Shown piece by piece: positions 18,499 to 26,546 of a stretch of DNA of 64,000 bases. Every line of letters starts with the position of its first letter. Positions within the stretch are counted from its first letter, which is position 1. The DNA comes from Sporosarcina sp. P2. Its GTDB lineage: Bacteria; Bacillota; Bacilli; Bacillales_A; Planococcaceae. The notes under the pieces were generated by a model. It ran no database searches and had not been told where the DNA came from. It saw only the letters and a program-made list of their open reading frames with translations. The translations under genes were made by a program, and so were the position numbers. The stretch spans positions 1 through 64,000 of the forward strand of contig NZ_PDYY01000009.1 in assembly GCF_002743255.1 (NCBI RefSeq), in the 5' to 3' direction.

Positions 18499-19004
18499 CG
18501 GCTGCCCTTCTTCTTTTCTTCACGTTGTAAAAGAATATCTGACCTGTCTCGTTGCATATGCTTATGAATAACAGACGTGCTGTTTTTAGGTAGTAATACC
18601 ATCCGTGGCTTGGATTTCTCTGCTTCCACTTGCAACCCTGGAGAGATTGGAAGCTGGAATGAATAGAAATCTTCACCTGTTTCAATGCGTGTAAGACAAT
18701 GCTCTAGCTGCATGATGATTTCAGCAATAGACACTTCTTTAAGATAGTCATCAAATTGTACAGGCATCTCGCGGAAGCGTGTGATGGCTTTGTTCAAAGT
18801 ACGCGAAGCACCTGCTGTATTTCCTCTGCGCCAATGATATAATCCAGTAGCCATAAGAATATAGCCTGTTAGCGGATGGTCTTTTGAAAAGTTCTCTTGT
18901 TCTTTCCAATATTCCTCCAGCACTTCATGGCACTCGAAATAATCTTGATTGTCATTGAAATACACAATAAACTGTAGAAAAAGAGGATGGTAGTAAGGGT
19001 GCAT
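18495..19004 (-). CDS. ypuF: DUF309 protein, YpuF-like
   Basis: A 169-aa cytoplasmic helical protein with the DUF309 signature FNDNQDYFECHEVLEEYWKEQ near the N-terminus followed by HPLTGYILMATGLYHWRRGNTAGASRTL (about 40-70). Function is unknown for the family. The start is set at ATG 19004, which has AAGGA 9 bases upstream; the ATG three codons earlier abuts the site. It sits between ribT and scpA as in B. subtilis but here on the opposite strand to scpA. The C-terminal third is Arg/Lys-rich (QREEKKKGSR). Confidence 0.82.
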   Translation of the reverse strand: MHPYYHPLFLQFIVYFNDNQDYFECHEVLEEYWKEQENFSKDHPLTGYILMATGLYHWRRGNTAGASRTLNKAITRFREMPVQFDDYLKEVSIAEIIMQLEHCLTRIETGEDFYSFQLPISPGLQVEAEKSKPRMVLLPKNSTSVIHKHMQRDRSDILLQREEKKKGSR

Positions 19005-19041
19005 CCGAATCATTCCTTTCTGGTTAGGTAGGTTGGTGAAA

Positions 19042-19773
19042 ATGAGTTATAGTGTAAAACTCGAAGTCTTCGAAGGACCGCTTGATCTGTTATTGCATTT
19101 GATCAATCGGCTCGAAATTGATATTTATGACATCCCCATGGCGGAGCTAACACAGCAGTACATAGAACATTTGCATGCCATGCGCGTTCTTCGATTGGAT
19201 GAATTAAGTGAATACCTTGTACTGGCAGCGACGTTGCTTGAAGTAAAAAGCAAAATGCTGTTGCCGGTCAATGAAGAAGAAGCGTTCATCGAAGAATTCG
19301 GTTATGAGGAAGACCCGCGTGAAGAATTGATTGCTCGATTAATGGAATATCGAAAGTTTAAAGAAGCGGCCAACTCTCTTCGTGAATCCGCAGCATATCG
19401 CGATGAGCATTTCACCAAGGAGCCTGAAGACTTAACGGATTATGGTGAACCGCTTGTAACCGAGACGGAAGATCAGCTAAATGTTTTTGACTTGATTGGT
19501 GCATTTCAGAAAATGCTACACAGAAAGAAACTCAAGCTGCCTCTTACAGCGAGTATAACAAAATCTGAACAATCTGTCGGGGATAAGATGTCATCGATCA
19601 TGAGTAAGTTAGAACTATGTGGTGGAGAATGTGATTTCCATGCACTTTTTGAAACGACAACTGTACCTGAGCTCGTATTAACATTTTTATCATTGCTCGA
19701 ACTAATGAAATTGCAAGAAGTGAAAGTACGACAAAGTAATAATTTTGAAGAATTACGAATCTCGTTGATCTGA
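19042..19773 (+). CDS. scpA: Segregation and condensation protein A
   Basis: The kleisin subunit of the SMC-ScpAB condensin that organises and separates chromosomes. The 243-aa product opens with the family signature KLEVFEGPLDLLLHLI and contains LDELSEYLVLAATLLEVKSKMLLP (about 55-78), an acidic middle, and a C-terminal winged helix (about 165-240) for SMC binding. ATG 19042 gives the usual N-terminus; in-frame TTG/GTG codons just upstream are alternatives. scpB follows 13 bases later. A helix-rich region with EDPREELIARLMEYRKFKEAA is conserved. Confidence 0.95.
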   Translation: MSYSVKLEVFEGPLDLLLHLINRLEIDIYDIPMAELTQQYIEHLHAMRVLRLDELSEYLVLAATLLEVKSKMLLPVNEEEAFIEEFGYEEDPREELIARLMEYRKFKEAANSLRESAAYRDEHFTKEPEDLTDYGEPLVTETEDQLNVFDLIGAFQKMLHRKKLKLPLTASITKSEQSVGDKMSSIMSKLELCGGECDFHALFETTTVPELVLTFLSLLELMKLQEVKVRQSNNFEELRISLI

Positions 19774-19786
19774 AGGGATGATAGGA

Positions 19787-20398
19787 ATGGACATCGAAAC
19801 CCGTTTCATTGGGATGACGGAAAGTTTTTTATTCGTTGCAGGTGAAGAGGGGTTAACTCTTGCACAGTTAGCCACATTGTTAAAATGCGGAGAGCAAAAA
19901 GCAGAACAAGTACTGAATTTGTTACAAGAGGCATATGACGAAGATGACACACGTGGCATAACGTTAAAAAGTTATGGCGGAAGTTTCCGCTTAATGACGA
20001 AGAGTGAATGGGCAGATGACATCAAAAGAATGTTAGAAGATCCAAAACCGTCTACGTTTACACAAGCGGCACTCGAGGTGCTTGCCATCATTGCTTACAA
20101 ACAACCTGTAACGCGCGTAGAGATCGATGACTTGCGTGGTGTAAAGTCTGAGCGTGCATTGTCTTCATTGGCAGGTAAAGGCTTCGTAGAGGAAGTAGGG
20201 CGCATGGATGGACCTGGCCGGCCTATCTTATATGGTACGACAACTTTTTTCCTAGATCGTTTTGGACTGACATCGCTCGAAGATATGCCCCCACTGTCAC
20301 TTGACGAAGAACAGGAAACATCGGAGGAAACGGATTTATTCATGACAAAATTCCAAGAGGCATTTTCCATTACAGAAGAAGGAGGACATGATGCTTGA
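19787..20398 (+). CDS. scpB: Segregation and condensation protein B
   Basis: Partner of ScpA in the SMC complex. The 203-aa protein has two winged-helix domains (about 5-85 and 90-170) with the signatures AALEVLAIIAYKQPVTRVEIDD and GVKSERALSSLAGKGFVEEVGRMDGPGRPILYGTT. The start is ATG 19787, with GAAGGG 9 bases upstream. Its stop overlaps the TTG start of the following carboxypeptidase gene, so the three genes form an operon. The C-terminal tail is strongly acidic. Confidence 0.95.
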   Translation: MDIETRFIGMTESFLFVAGEEGLTLAQLATLLKCGEQKAEQVLNLLQEAYDEDDTRGITLKSYGGSFRLMTKSEWADDIKRMLEDPKPSTFTQAALEVLAIIAYKQPVTRVEIDDLRGVKSERALSSLAGKGFVEEVGRMDGPGRPILYGTTTFFLDRFGLTSLEDMPPLSLDEEQETSEETDLFMTKFQEAFSITEEGGHDA

Positions 20399-21399
20399 GA
20401 AAGATTTTGGTCATCGTTCTACTGATAGTTGGATTATTGATGAATCCCGTAAGTAGTCAGGCGGCAGGTTCGTCTTTTGCAGTGATAGATGGAGAGAATG
20501 GTAGGTTGTTGATGGGATCAAATGAACATGAACCACTACCCATCGCAAGTTTAACTAAAATGTGGACGGCTTATACTTTTTTGGAGTTAAAGCCCCATGA
20601 AGAAGAGACGGTCATTTCCTCAGATGCCGCAACGGCAGAAGGGTCATCTATTTATCTCGAAACGGGTCAAGTAATGAAGACGAAAAATCTGTTATACGGC
20701 CTCATGCTTCGTTCAGGTAATGATGCAGCGTCGGCACTGGCTGAACATGCAGGTGGGTCACTTGAAGGATTCGTCTATTTAATGAATGAATTGGCGCAAA
20801 GTCACGGATTGGAGCAGACGCATTTTATGAATCCGTCCGGTTTGCACGGTGACCATCATCTGGCGTCTGCATATGACACGGCTAAAATGTTGTACTTTGC
20901 CATGAAGAATCCGGAATTCCGTAAAATAGCTTCAACAAAGAACTATCCTTTTGAAACGGAACATGGTAAAAACAGTTGGCAGAACAAACATCGCCTAGTG
21001 CTATCTGAACCTACTGCTGTTGCAGGCAAAACAGGTTTCACAAAAGCAGCGGGACGTACATTAGCTACTTATTTTGAAAAGGATGGCAAGTCTGTCATTG
21101 TCGTTACGCTAAATAATGGAGACGATTGGCAAGTCCATAAACAGTTATCTCAGCAAGTATTTTCCGAATATCAATCGTATACAGCAGTGAAAAAAGGGAA
21201 GTATCAAGTATTTCCTCATATGACCGCAAAGTTAGATCTATCTGTTAAAGTACTTCTAACGAAAAAAGAGAAAAAAATGTTGTCCAATGTGTTACAGATT
21301 CCACAAGCAGATGAACAACAGAAAAAAGGCTATTGGTCTATTTATTTAGGTACAGAACCCATTAAGACGGTAGCGGTAGATATCGTGACCGAAAAGTGA
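20395..21399 (+). CDS. dacB: D-alanyl-D-alanine carboxypeptidase (DacB/DacF-type)
   Basis: A serine DD-peptidase (peptidase S11) that trims stem peptides, probably in spore cortex. The 334-aa product has a signal peptide (RKILVIVLLIVGLLMNPV, cleavage near SQAAG) and the three penicillin-binding motifs: SLTK (about residue 51), SGN (about 110) and KTG (about 209). The name follows position after scpAB, as in B. subtilis dacB, but it is shorter than DacB (about 382 aa) and lacks an obvious C-terminal membrane anchor. The start is TTG, overlapping scpB, with GAAGGAGG upstream. dacF itself is missing from its usual place before spoIIA, so this enzyme may cover both roles (inference). Confidence 0.85.
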   Translation: MRKILVIVLLIVGLLMNPVSSQAAGSSFAVIDGENGRLLMGSNEHEPLPIASLTKMWTAYTFLELKPHEEETVISSDAATAEGSSIYLETGQVMKTKNLLYGLMLRSGNDAASALAEHAGGSLEGFVYLMNELAQSHGLEQTHFMNPSGLHGDHHLASAYDTAKMLYFAMKNPEFRKIASTKNYPFETEHGKNSWQNKHRLVLSEPTAVAGKTGFTKAAGRTLATYFEKDGKSVIVVTLNNGDDWQVHKQLSQQVFSEYQSYTAVKKGKYQVFPHMTAKLDLSVKVLLTKKEKKMLSNVLQIPQADEQQKKGYWSIYLGTEPIKTVAVDIVTEK

Positions 21400-21506
21400 A
21401 TAGAAAACACACTATTTCGAAGATTGTCCTACACAGGTCAGTCTTCTTTTCATTTGCCTCAAAGTGTGACATAATTTTTTCAGTATGTAACATCAAGGAG
21501 GAACCC

Positions 21507-22238
21507 ATGGAAAGATTACAAAAGGTATTGGCACAAGCCGGCGTAGCATCAAGAAGAAAGTCAGAAAAACTAATATTGGACGGTTTAGTTAAAGTGAATG
21601 GTAAAGTCATAACGGAACTAGGCACAAAAGTTAGCAGAATGGACACAATTGAAGTAGAAGGCGTTCAACTGACAAAAGAAACACCTGTCTATTATTTACT
21701 TTATAAACCACGCGGTTATATCTCGACTGTAGATGATGAAAAAGGTCGTAAAACCGTAATGGATCTAATTCCTGAAGTCAGCCAGAGAATATTCCCTGTC
21801 GGTAGACTGGACTACGATACATCAGGCGTATTGCTGATGACGAACGATGGAGATTTCTCGTATTTAATGACTCATCCAAAATTCGAAATTAAAAAGAAAT
21901 ATGTGGCTAAAGTAAAAGGAATTCCTTCTCGTGATGATCTCAAGAAATTGGAGACAGGAATCGAACTAGAAGACGGAAGTACTGCTCCTGCACGTGTGAA
22001 AATGACGAGCTCAGATAAAAAAACGAATTCTGCGATTGTCGAGATCACAATCCATGAAGGGCGTAACCGTCAAGTCAGAAGAATGTTCGATGCAATTAAT
22101 TGTCCCGTGCAAAAATTAAAGCGTGAAGAGTTTGCTAACTTGACAACTCGCGGATTGAATGCCGGAGAAGCGCGTAAACTAACGAGGCATGAATTGAAAC
22201 AACTACGCGTGTTAGCAGAAACAGGAAAGATCGGCTAA
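21507..22238 (+). CDS. rluB: 23S rRNA pseudouridine synthase RluB
   Basis: Makes pseudouridine at position 2605 of 23S rRNA. The 243-aa protein has an N-terminal S4 RNA-binding domain (about 1-60: MERLQKVLAQAGVASRRKSE) and an RsuA-type catalytic domain with the catalytic Asp in VGRLDYDTSGVLLMT (about 105-120) and EGRNRQVRRMFDA. ATG 21507 has AAGGAGG 5 bases upstream; the frame is open further upstream but without a site. B. subtilis spmA and spmB, normally between dacB and this gene, are absent. Confidence 0.95.
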   Translation: MERLQKVLAQAGVASRRKSEKLILDGLVKVNGKVITELGTKVSRMDTIEVEGVQLTKETPVYYLLYKPRGYISTVDDEKGRKTVMDLIPEVSQRIFPVGRLDYDTSGVLLMTNDGDFSYLMTHPKFEIKKKYVAKVKGIPSRDDLKKLETGIELEDGSTAPARVKMTSSDKKTNSAIVEITIHEGRNRQVRRMFDAINCPVQKLKREEFANLTTRGLNAGEARKLTRHELKQLRVLAETGKIG

Positions 22239-22299
22239 GAAAGTGTCAAAAGTTCACAAACCTATCACTAGTGCCGGGCCAACTGATTTTATGTTTTGC

Positions 22300-22305
22300 T
22301 ATAAT
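22300..22305 (+). promoter_or_regulatory. Extended -10 element of resA
   Basis: TTTGCTATAATAG gives an extended -10 (TGC-TATAAT, 22300-22305), 38 bases before the resA start. No good -35 was seen, which would fit an activator-dependent promoter (ResD activates this operon in B. subtilis; known there, inferred here). Confidence 0.55.
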
Positions 22306-22342
22306 AGCAGTTGGAACATAAATTAGACAGGAGGTTATATGA

Positions 22343-22873
22343 TTGGCCAAAAATAAAAAGACTATCAGGCTAATTAGCAGAACAGCCCTTCTATTAATTT
22401 TAGCTGCGATTATTGTCTACGCAATTACTTCAAAAGATAAAGTGAAAGTTTTGGCGGAAGGGGATACAGCGCCTGATTTTGAGCTTGTAGATTTAGAAGG
22501 TAATAAACATCAGTTGTCGGATTACAAAGGGCAAGGCGTATTCCTGAATTTCTGGGGCACATGGTGTCCACCTTGTAAAAAGGAAATGCCTCATATGGAG
22601 GATCTCTATAAAGACTTTGAAGCGAAGGGTGTACATATCCTGACTGTCAACGTAGGAGAACCAAAAGTGAAAATAGAACTTTTTAGAGACGACATGGACC
22701 TTTCATTCCCGATGTTATGGGATAAGAACAAAACTGTTATGGATTTGTATAATATCAAACCATTACCTACAACTTTCCTCATCAATTCAGAAGGAAAGAT
22801 TACGAAAGTCATTAAACAGGGAATGACAGAACAGCAAATTTACGAGTATTTAGAAAGCATTCAACCAAAGTAA
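22343..22873 (+). CDS. resA: Thiol-disulfide oxidoreductase ResA
   Basis: Reduces the CXXC of apocytochrome c on the outer face of the membrane before heme attachment. The 176-codon product has an N-terminal membrane anchor (about residues 13-32, LLLILAAIIVYAI) and a thioredoxin fold with WCPPC (about 74-78) and the cis-Pro LPTTF. The start is TTG 22343 with AGGAGG at 8 bases; the ATG 4 bases earlier is out of frame and stops quickly. It is first of resABC. Confidence 0.95.
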   Translation: MAKNKKTIRLISRTALLLILAAIIVYAITSKDKVKVLAEGDTAPDFELVDLEGNKHQLSDYKGQGVFLNFWGTWCPPCKKEMPHMEDLYKDFEAKGVHILTVNVGEPKVKIELFRDDMDLSFPMLWDKNKTVMDLYNIKPLPTTFLINSEGKITKVIKQGMTEQQIYEYLESIQPK

Positions 22874-22888
22874 GGAGATTGTTACTCA

Positions 22889-24547
22889 ATGAGCAAAATC
22901 AAATGCCAATGCGGGCATGAAAATCCTTATGGTACAGAGCTTTGTGAGAAGTGTGGTCGTCCCTTATCTGAAAAAGCAAAGAAAAGTGATATTGTAGATA
23001 TGCGCTACGAGGGATCTTCTAGAAGATCCCAAACCTATAAGAGTTCCATTATCGATAAAATTTGGAACTTCTTCTCCAGTGTGAAGATTGGTGTCAGTAT
23101 TATTGCAGCGGTATTAATCGCGTCAGCAATTGGAACCATCTTTCCGCAGAAGTTCTATGTACCTGCCACTACGCCGGAAGGCTATTTGGAATACTATGAG
23201 CGTCTGTATGGTACGGTAGGAAAGCTTTATTATGAGCTAGGATTTTATGATATGTATAATAGCTGGTGGTTTAAAGTACTAGTCGGTATGCTTGCAACGT
23301 CTATTATCATCGCAAGTATTGACCGTGTGGTTCCTCTTTATAAATCACTTAAAAAGCAACGTACACGGCGTCATCCTTCCTTTATGAAGCGTCAGCGGAT
23401 TTTCGGAGAAGGCGATGTCCGAAATACGAAAGAATCACTTGCAAAAGCAGAAGAGAAACTACAAGCAATGCGTTACAATGTGAAGAGGGAAAATGGTGCG
23501 ATTTTAGCTGAAAAAAATCGTTTCTCACGCTGGGGCCCATATGTTAACCACGTCGGATTAATTATTTTCATTTCTGGTGTTTTGCTAAGAGGAATTCCGG
23601 GGTTTTATGTTGACGAAGCGATGTGGCTTCGTGAAGGAGAAACACGTAATATCGTTGGAGCACCGGGTTATGTACTTGAAAATAAAAAGTTCACGTTAGA
23701 GAATTATACAAAAGAAGAAGCAGCGGAAGTATTCGGTGAGGCGTTGGAGAAAAACGGTATGATTGCTAAATCGTATACAACAGATGTTACGTTGTATAAA
23801 CAAGATGAGGGAGCACTACCTGGTAGTGAAAGCCTTAAAAAAGTGAAAGATTACGCTATCAATGTAAACAAACCATTGAAGTTTGATGGATACAATGTTT
23901 TCCAGATGGATTATAAACTGGACGAGCTTAAAAACATGACATTTCATTTGGTGAATAAATCTTCTGAAGAATCTCTGGGAGAATTCACGGTGAATTTAAG
24001 TGATCCGGCGAAAGTATATGATCTTGGAAATGGATCTACTGTCAATATGCTAGGTTTTTATCCGGATTATGATGGAATTAAAGACGGGGAACCCTATTCA
24101 AAGTCACCTGTTCCCAATAATCCAGCATTCATTTTTCAAATGAACACACCGGATAAGCCAGAAGGTGAAAAGAGTTTCGTTGCAATTCGTCAAACGCTAG
24201 AAGTAGAAGAGAACGACTATGCGATTAAGTTTGCAGCTGCGGAGACTCGAAACATTTCCGGTTTAACAATTCGCAAAGACAAAACTTTATATATCCTCTT
24301 ACTCGGTGGTCTAGTATTTATGATTGGTGTTATTCAAGGTATGTACTGGCAACACCGCAGAGTATGGATCCAAGAAGATACAGAAGGACATCTATTGATT
24401 GCTGCACATACGAACAAAAACTGGTTCTCATTGCGTAAAGAGCTGGATACATTACGAGAAACAGCAGACTTGCCTGCTTATATAGATCGTCAGGATCCTG
24501 AGTTGGACAAGCCGGAACAGGAAGGGGACGAGGAAATATGGACTTAG
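22889..24547 (+). CDS. resB: Cytochrome c biogenesis protein ResB
   Basis: Part of the system II heme export and attachment machine with ResC. The 552-aa protein starts with a cytoplasmic zinc ribbon (CQCGHENPYGTELCEKCG, residues about 6-23), has three membrane helices in the first 240 residues, a large extracytoplasmic domain (about 245-470), and a last helix (about 472-490) before a WIQEDTEGHLLIAAHTNKNW tail. These features match B. subtilis ResB. It overlaps resC by 10 bases. Confidence 0.96.
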   Translation: MSKIKCQCGHENPYGTELCEKCGRPLSEKAKKSDIVDMRYEGSSRRSQTYKSSIIDKIWNFFSSVKIGVSIIAAVLIASAIGTIFPQKFYVPATTPEGYLEYYERLYGTVGKLYYELGFYDMYNSWWFKVLVGMLATSIIIASIDRVVPLYKSLKKQRTRRHPSFMKRQRIFGEGDVRNTKESLAKAEEKLQAMRYNVKRENGAILAEKNRFSRWGPYVNHVGLIIFISGVLLRGIPGFYVDEAMWLREGETRNIVGAPGYVLENKKFTLENYTKEEAAEVFGEALEKNGMIAKSYTTDVTLYKQDEGALPGSESLKKVKDYAINVNKPLKFDGYNVFQMDYKLDELKNMTFHLVNKSSEESLGEFTVNLSDPAKVYDLGNGSTVNMLGFYPDYDGIKDGEPYSKSPVPNNPAFIFQMNTPDKPEGEKSFVAIRQTLEVEENDYAIKFAAAETRNISGLTIRKDKTLYILLLGGLVFMIGVIQGMYWQHRRVWIQEDTEGHLLIAAHTNKNWFSLRKELDTLRETADLPAYIDRQDPELDKPEQEGDEEIWT

Positions 24548-25722
24548 TTACCATTAGTAGTAACTTATTATTTGTTTCATTTGTTGCTTATTTAGTAGCG
24601 ACGCTCTTTTTTGGGGGCGCTATAAAAAAGTCGAAATCAGAAAAAGCTTATCATAATAGTAAGTGGGGAACGATCGGTTTAGTTATTACTATCATCGGGT
24701 TCCTTTCTCACTTGGGCTATTTCTTTACAAGATGGGCTGCGTCAGGTCATGCACCGCTTAGTAATATGTTCGAGTTTACAACTGCGTTCGGCATGATGCT
24801 CGTTGGGGCATTCATCATGTTATATATTATTTACCGAACACCATCACTTGGATTATTTGCGTTGCCAGTTGCGATTATTATTATTTCATATGCAACGATG
24901 TTCCCAACGGAAGTCACTCCACTAATTCCCGCGCTTCAAAGTAAATGGTTGTTCATTCACGTAATTACGACGGTTATTGGTGAATCGATCCTGGCGATCA
25001 GTGCGATAGCGGGTCTTGTATTCTTAGTGAAGAATATCGATATGACAAAAAAATCTAAATCACGCTTTTGGATAGAAGCGGTTATGTATACGTTAGTTCT
25101 AGTTCTTGGTTTTGTTGTATCTTCAACGACTTTCAACGTCATGAACTATGAAGCAGAATTCACGTATATAGATAAGGATGAGGCACCAGCGGAAATTACG
25201 TATCACATACCTCCATTATTCGGAATGAATGAGTATGAAGCTATGACACCGGAGAAAATGACACCTTGGGTTGAATTGCCTCCGATTATCAATGCACAAA
25301 AACTGTCTTCTCTTGTTTGGTCTATAGCTGTAGGGTCAGTGCTTTACGTATTATTACGCCTAATCGCACGCAAGCCTCTTGCCGCGGTATTCCAACCGTT
25401 AGCGAAGAAGGCGAATTCTCAACTTATGGATGAAATTGGCTATCGTGCTGTATTGATTGGTTTTCCAGTCTTTACCCTCGGGGCGTTGATATTCGCCATG
25501 ATTTGGGCACATGAAGCCTGGTCACGATTCTGGGGTTGGGATCCGAAAGAAGTGTGGGCACTCATTACATGGTTGTTCTATGCTGCATTCCTTCACTTGC
25601 GTTTATCAAAAGGTTGGGAAGGTAAAAAGTCTGCATGGCTTGCTGTAATCGGATTTGTTATCATCATGTTCAACTTAATTGCTGTAAATTTAATTATTGC
25701 AGGTTTACACTCATACGCATAA
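24538..25722 (+). CDS. resC: Cytochrome c biogenesis protein ResC (CcsA-type)
   Basis: The heme-handling partner of ResB. The 394-aa protein has about eight membrane helices and the CcsA/CcmC heme signature AHEAWSRFWGWDPKEVWALI (about residues 323-342). Conserved external His residues expected to ligate heme are seen at HLGYFFTRW, HVITTV and AAFLHLR. It begins inside resB and is followed by a strong terminator, which separates resABC from resDE. Confidence 0.96.
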   Translation: MDLVTISSNLLFVSFVAYLVATLFFGGAIKKSKSEKAYHNSKWGTIGLVITIIGFLSHLGYFFTRWAASGHAPLSNMFEFTTAFGMMLVGAFIMLYIIYRTPSLGLFALPVAIIIISYATMFPTEVTPLIPALQSKWLFIHVITTVIGESILAISAIAGLVFLVKNIDMTKKSKSRFWIEAVMYTLVLVLGFVVSSTTFNVMNYEAEFTYIDKDEAPAEITYHIPPLFGMNEYEAMTPEKMTPWVELPPIINAQKLSSLVWSIAVGSVLYVLLRLIARKPLAAVFQPLAKKANSQLMDEIGYRAVLIGFPVFTLGALIFAMIWAHEAWSRFWGWDPKEVWALITWLFYAAFLHLRLSKGWEGKKSAWLAVIGFVIIMFNLIAVNLIIAGLHSYA

Positions 25723-25727
25723 TCTTC

Positions 25728-25761
25728 GACTGCATGACATTCATTGTCATGCAGTCTTTTT
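25728..25761 (+). terminator. Terminator after resC
   Basis: A perfect 12-bp stem GACTGCATGACA/TGTCATGCAGTC (25728-25739 with 25745-25756), a 5-base loop and TTTTTATTT. Some readthrough into resDE is likely, as in B. subtilis. Confidence 0.9.
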
Positions 25762-25826
25762 ATTTCTTTTTATAGGTCAGTAATTGTACAATGGTGTTAG
25801 AAGGTTGTCGAAAGGGGTAATGAATT

Positions 25827-26546
25827 GTGGAAGAAACTGTGAAGCTCTTAGTGGTGGATGACGAGGATCGCATTCGTCGCCTGTTGAATATGTATTTATC
25901 TAGGGAAGGTTATGAAATTGAAGAAGCGGTCGATGGAGCCGATGCGTTAGAAAAAGTGTTTGCTGGACAATACGATTGTATACTGCTCGACGTGATGATG
26001 CCTGAGAAAGATGGCATGGAAGTATTAGCTGAACTGCGTGAAAATAAAATTATGACACCTGTTATTTTATTGACAGCAAAAGGTGAGGAAGCAGACCGTG
26101 TAAGCGGGTTTGAAAGCGGTGCAGATGATTACATCGTGAAACCATTCAGCCCAAGAGAAGTAGTCTTACGCGTAAAAGCTATGCTCAGACGTTCAGTTGC
26201 ATTCCCGAATGTATCGTCTAACACAACATCGAAAGACTTAGTCGTCTTCCCGCAGCTGACGATCGATCATGACGCTCACCGTGTCACAGCTGAAGGTAAA
26301 GAAGTTAATTTAACACCGAAAGAATATGAGTTATTATATTTCCTAGCGAAATCACCGGACAAAGTATTCGATCGTGAACAATTGCTAAAAGAAGTATGGC
26401 ATTACGAATTCTTTGGAGATTTGCGTACAGTGGATACACACGTCAAACGGCTACGTGAAAAATTGAGCCGTGTTTCAGAAAGAGCAGCGAAAATGATTGT
26501 CACCGTTTGGGGTGTCGGATATAAGTTCGAGGTTCCAAACGAATGA
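25827..26546 (+). CDS. resD: Response regulator ResD
   Basis: An OmpR/PhoB-type regulator of aerobic and anaerobic respiration. The 239-aa protein has a receiver domain with the acidic pocket DDE (residues 11-13), the phospho-acceptor Asp55 in LLDVMMP, Thr in LLTAKG and Lys in VKPF, and a C-terminal winged helix (about 140-235; EYELLYFLAKSPDKVFDREQ). The start is GTG 25827, with AAAGGGG 9 bases upstream. It overlaps resE by 4 bases. Likely targets in this window include resABC and qcrABC (known regulon elsewhere, inferred here). Confidence 0.94.
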   Translation: MEETVKLLVVDDEDRIRRLLNMYLSREGYEIEEAVDGADALEKVFAGQYDCILLDVMMPEKDGMEVLAELRENKIMTPVILLTAKGEEADRVSGFESGADDYIVKPFSPREVVLRVKAMLRRSVAFPNVSSNTTSKDLVVFPQLTIDHDAHRVTAEGKEVNLTPKEYELLYFLAKSPDKVFDREQLLKEVWHYEFFGDLRTVDTHVKRLREKLSRVSERAAKMIVTVWGVGYKFEVPNE

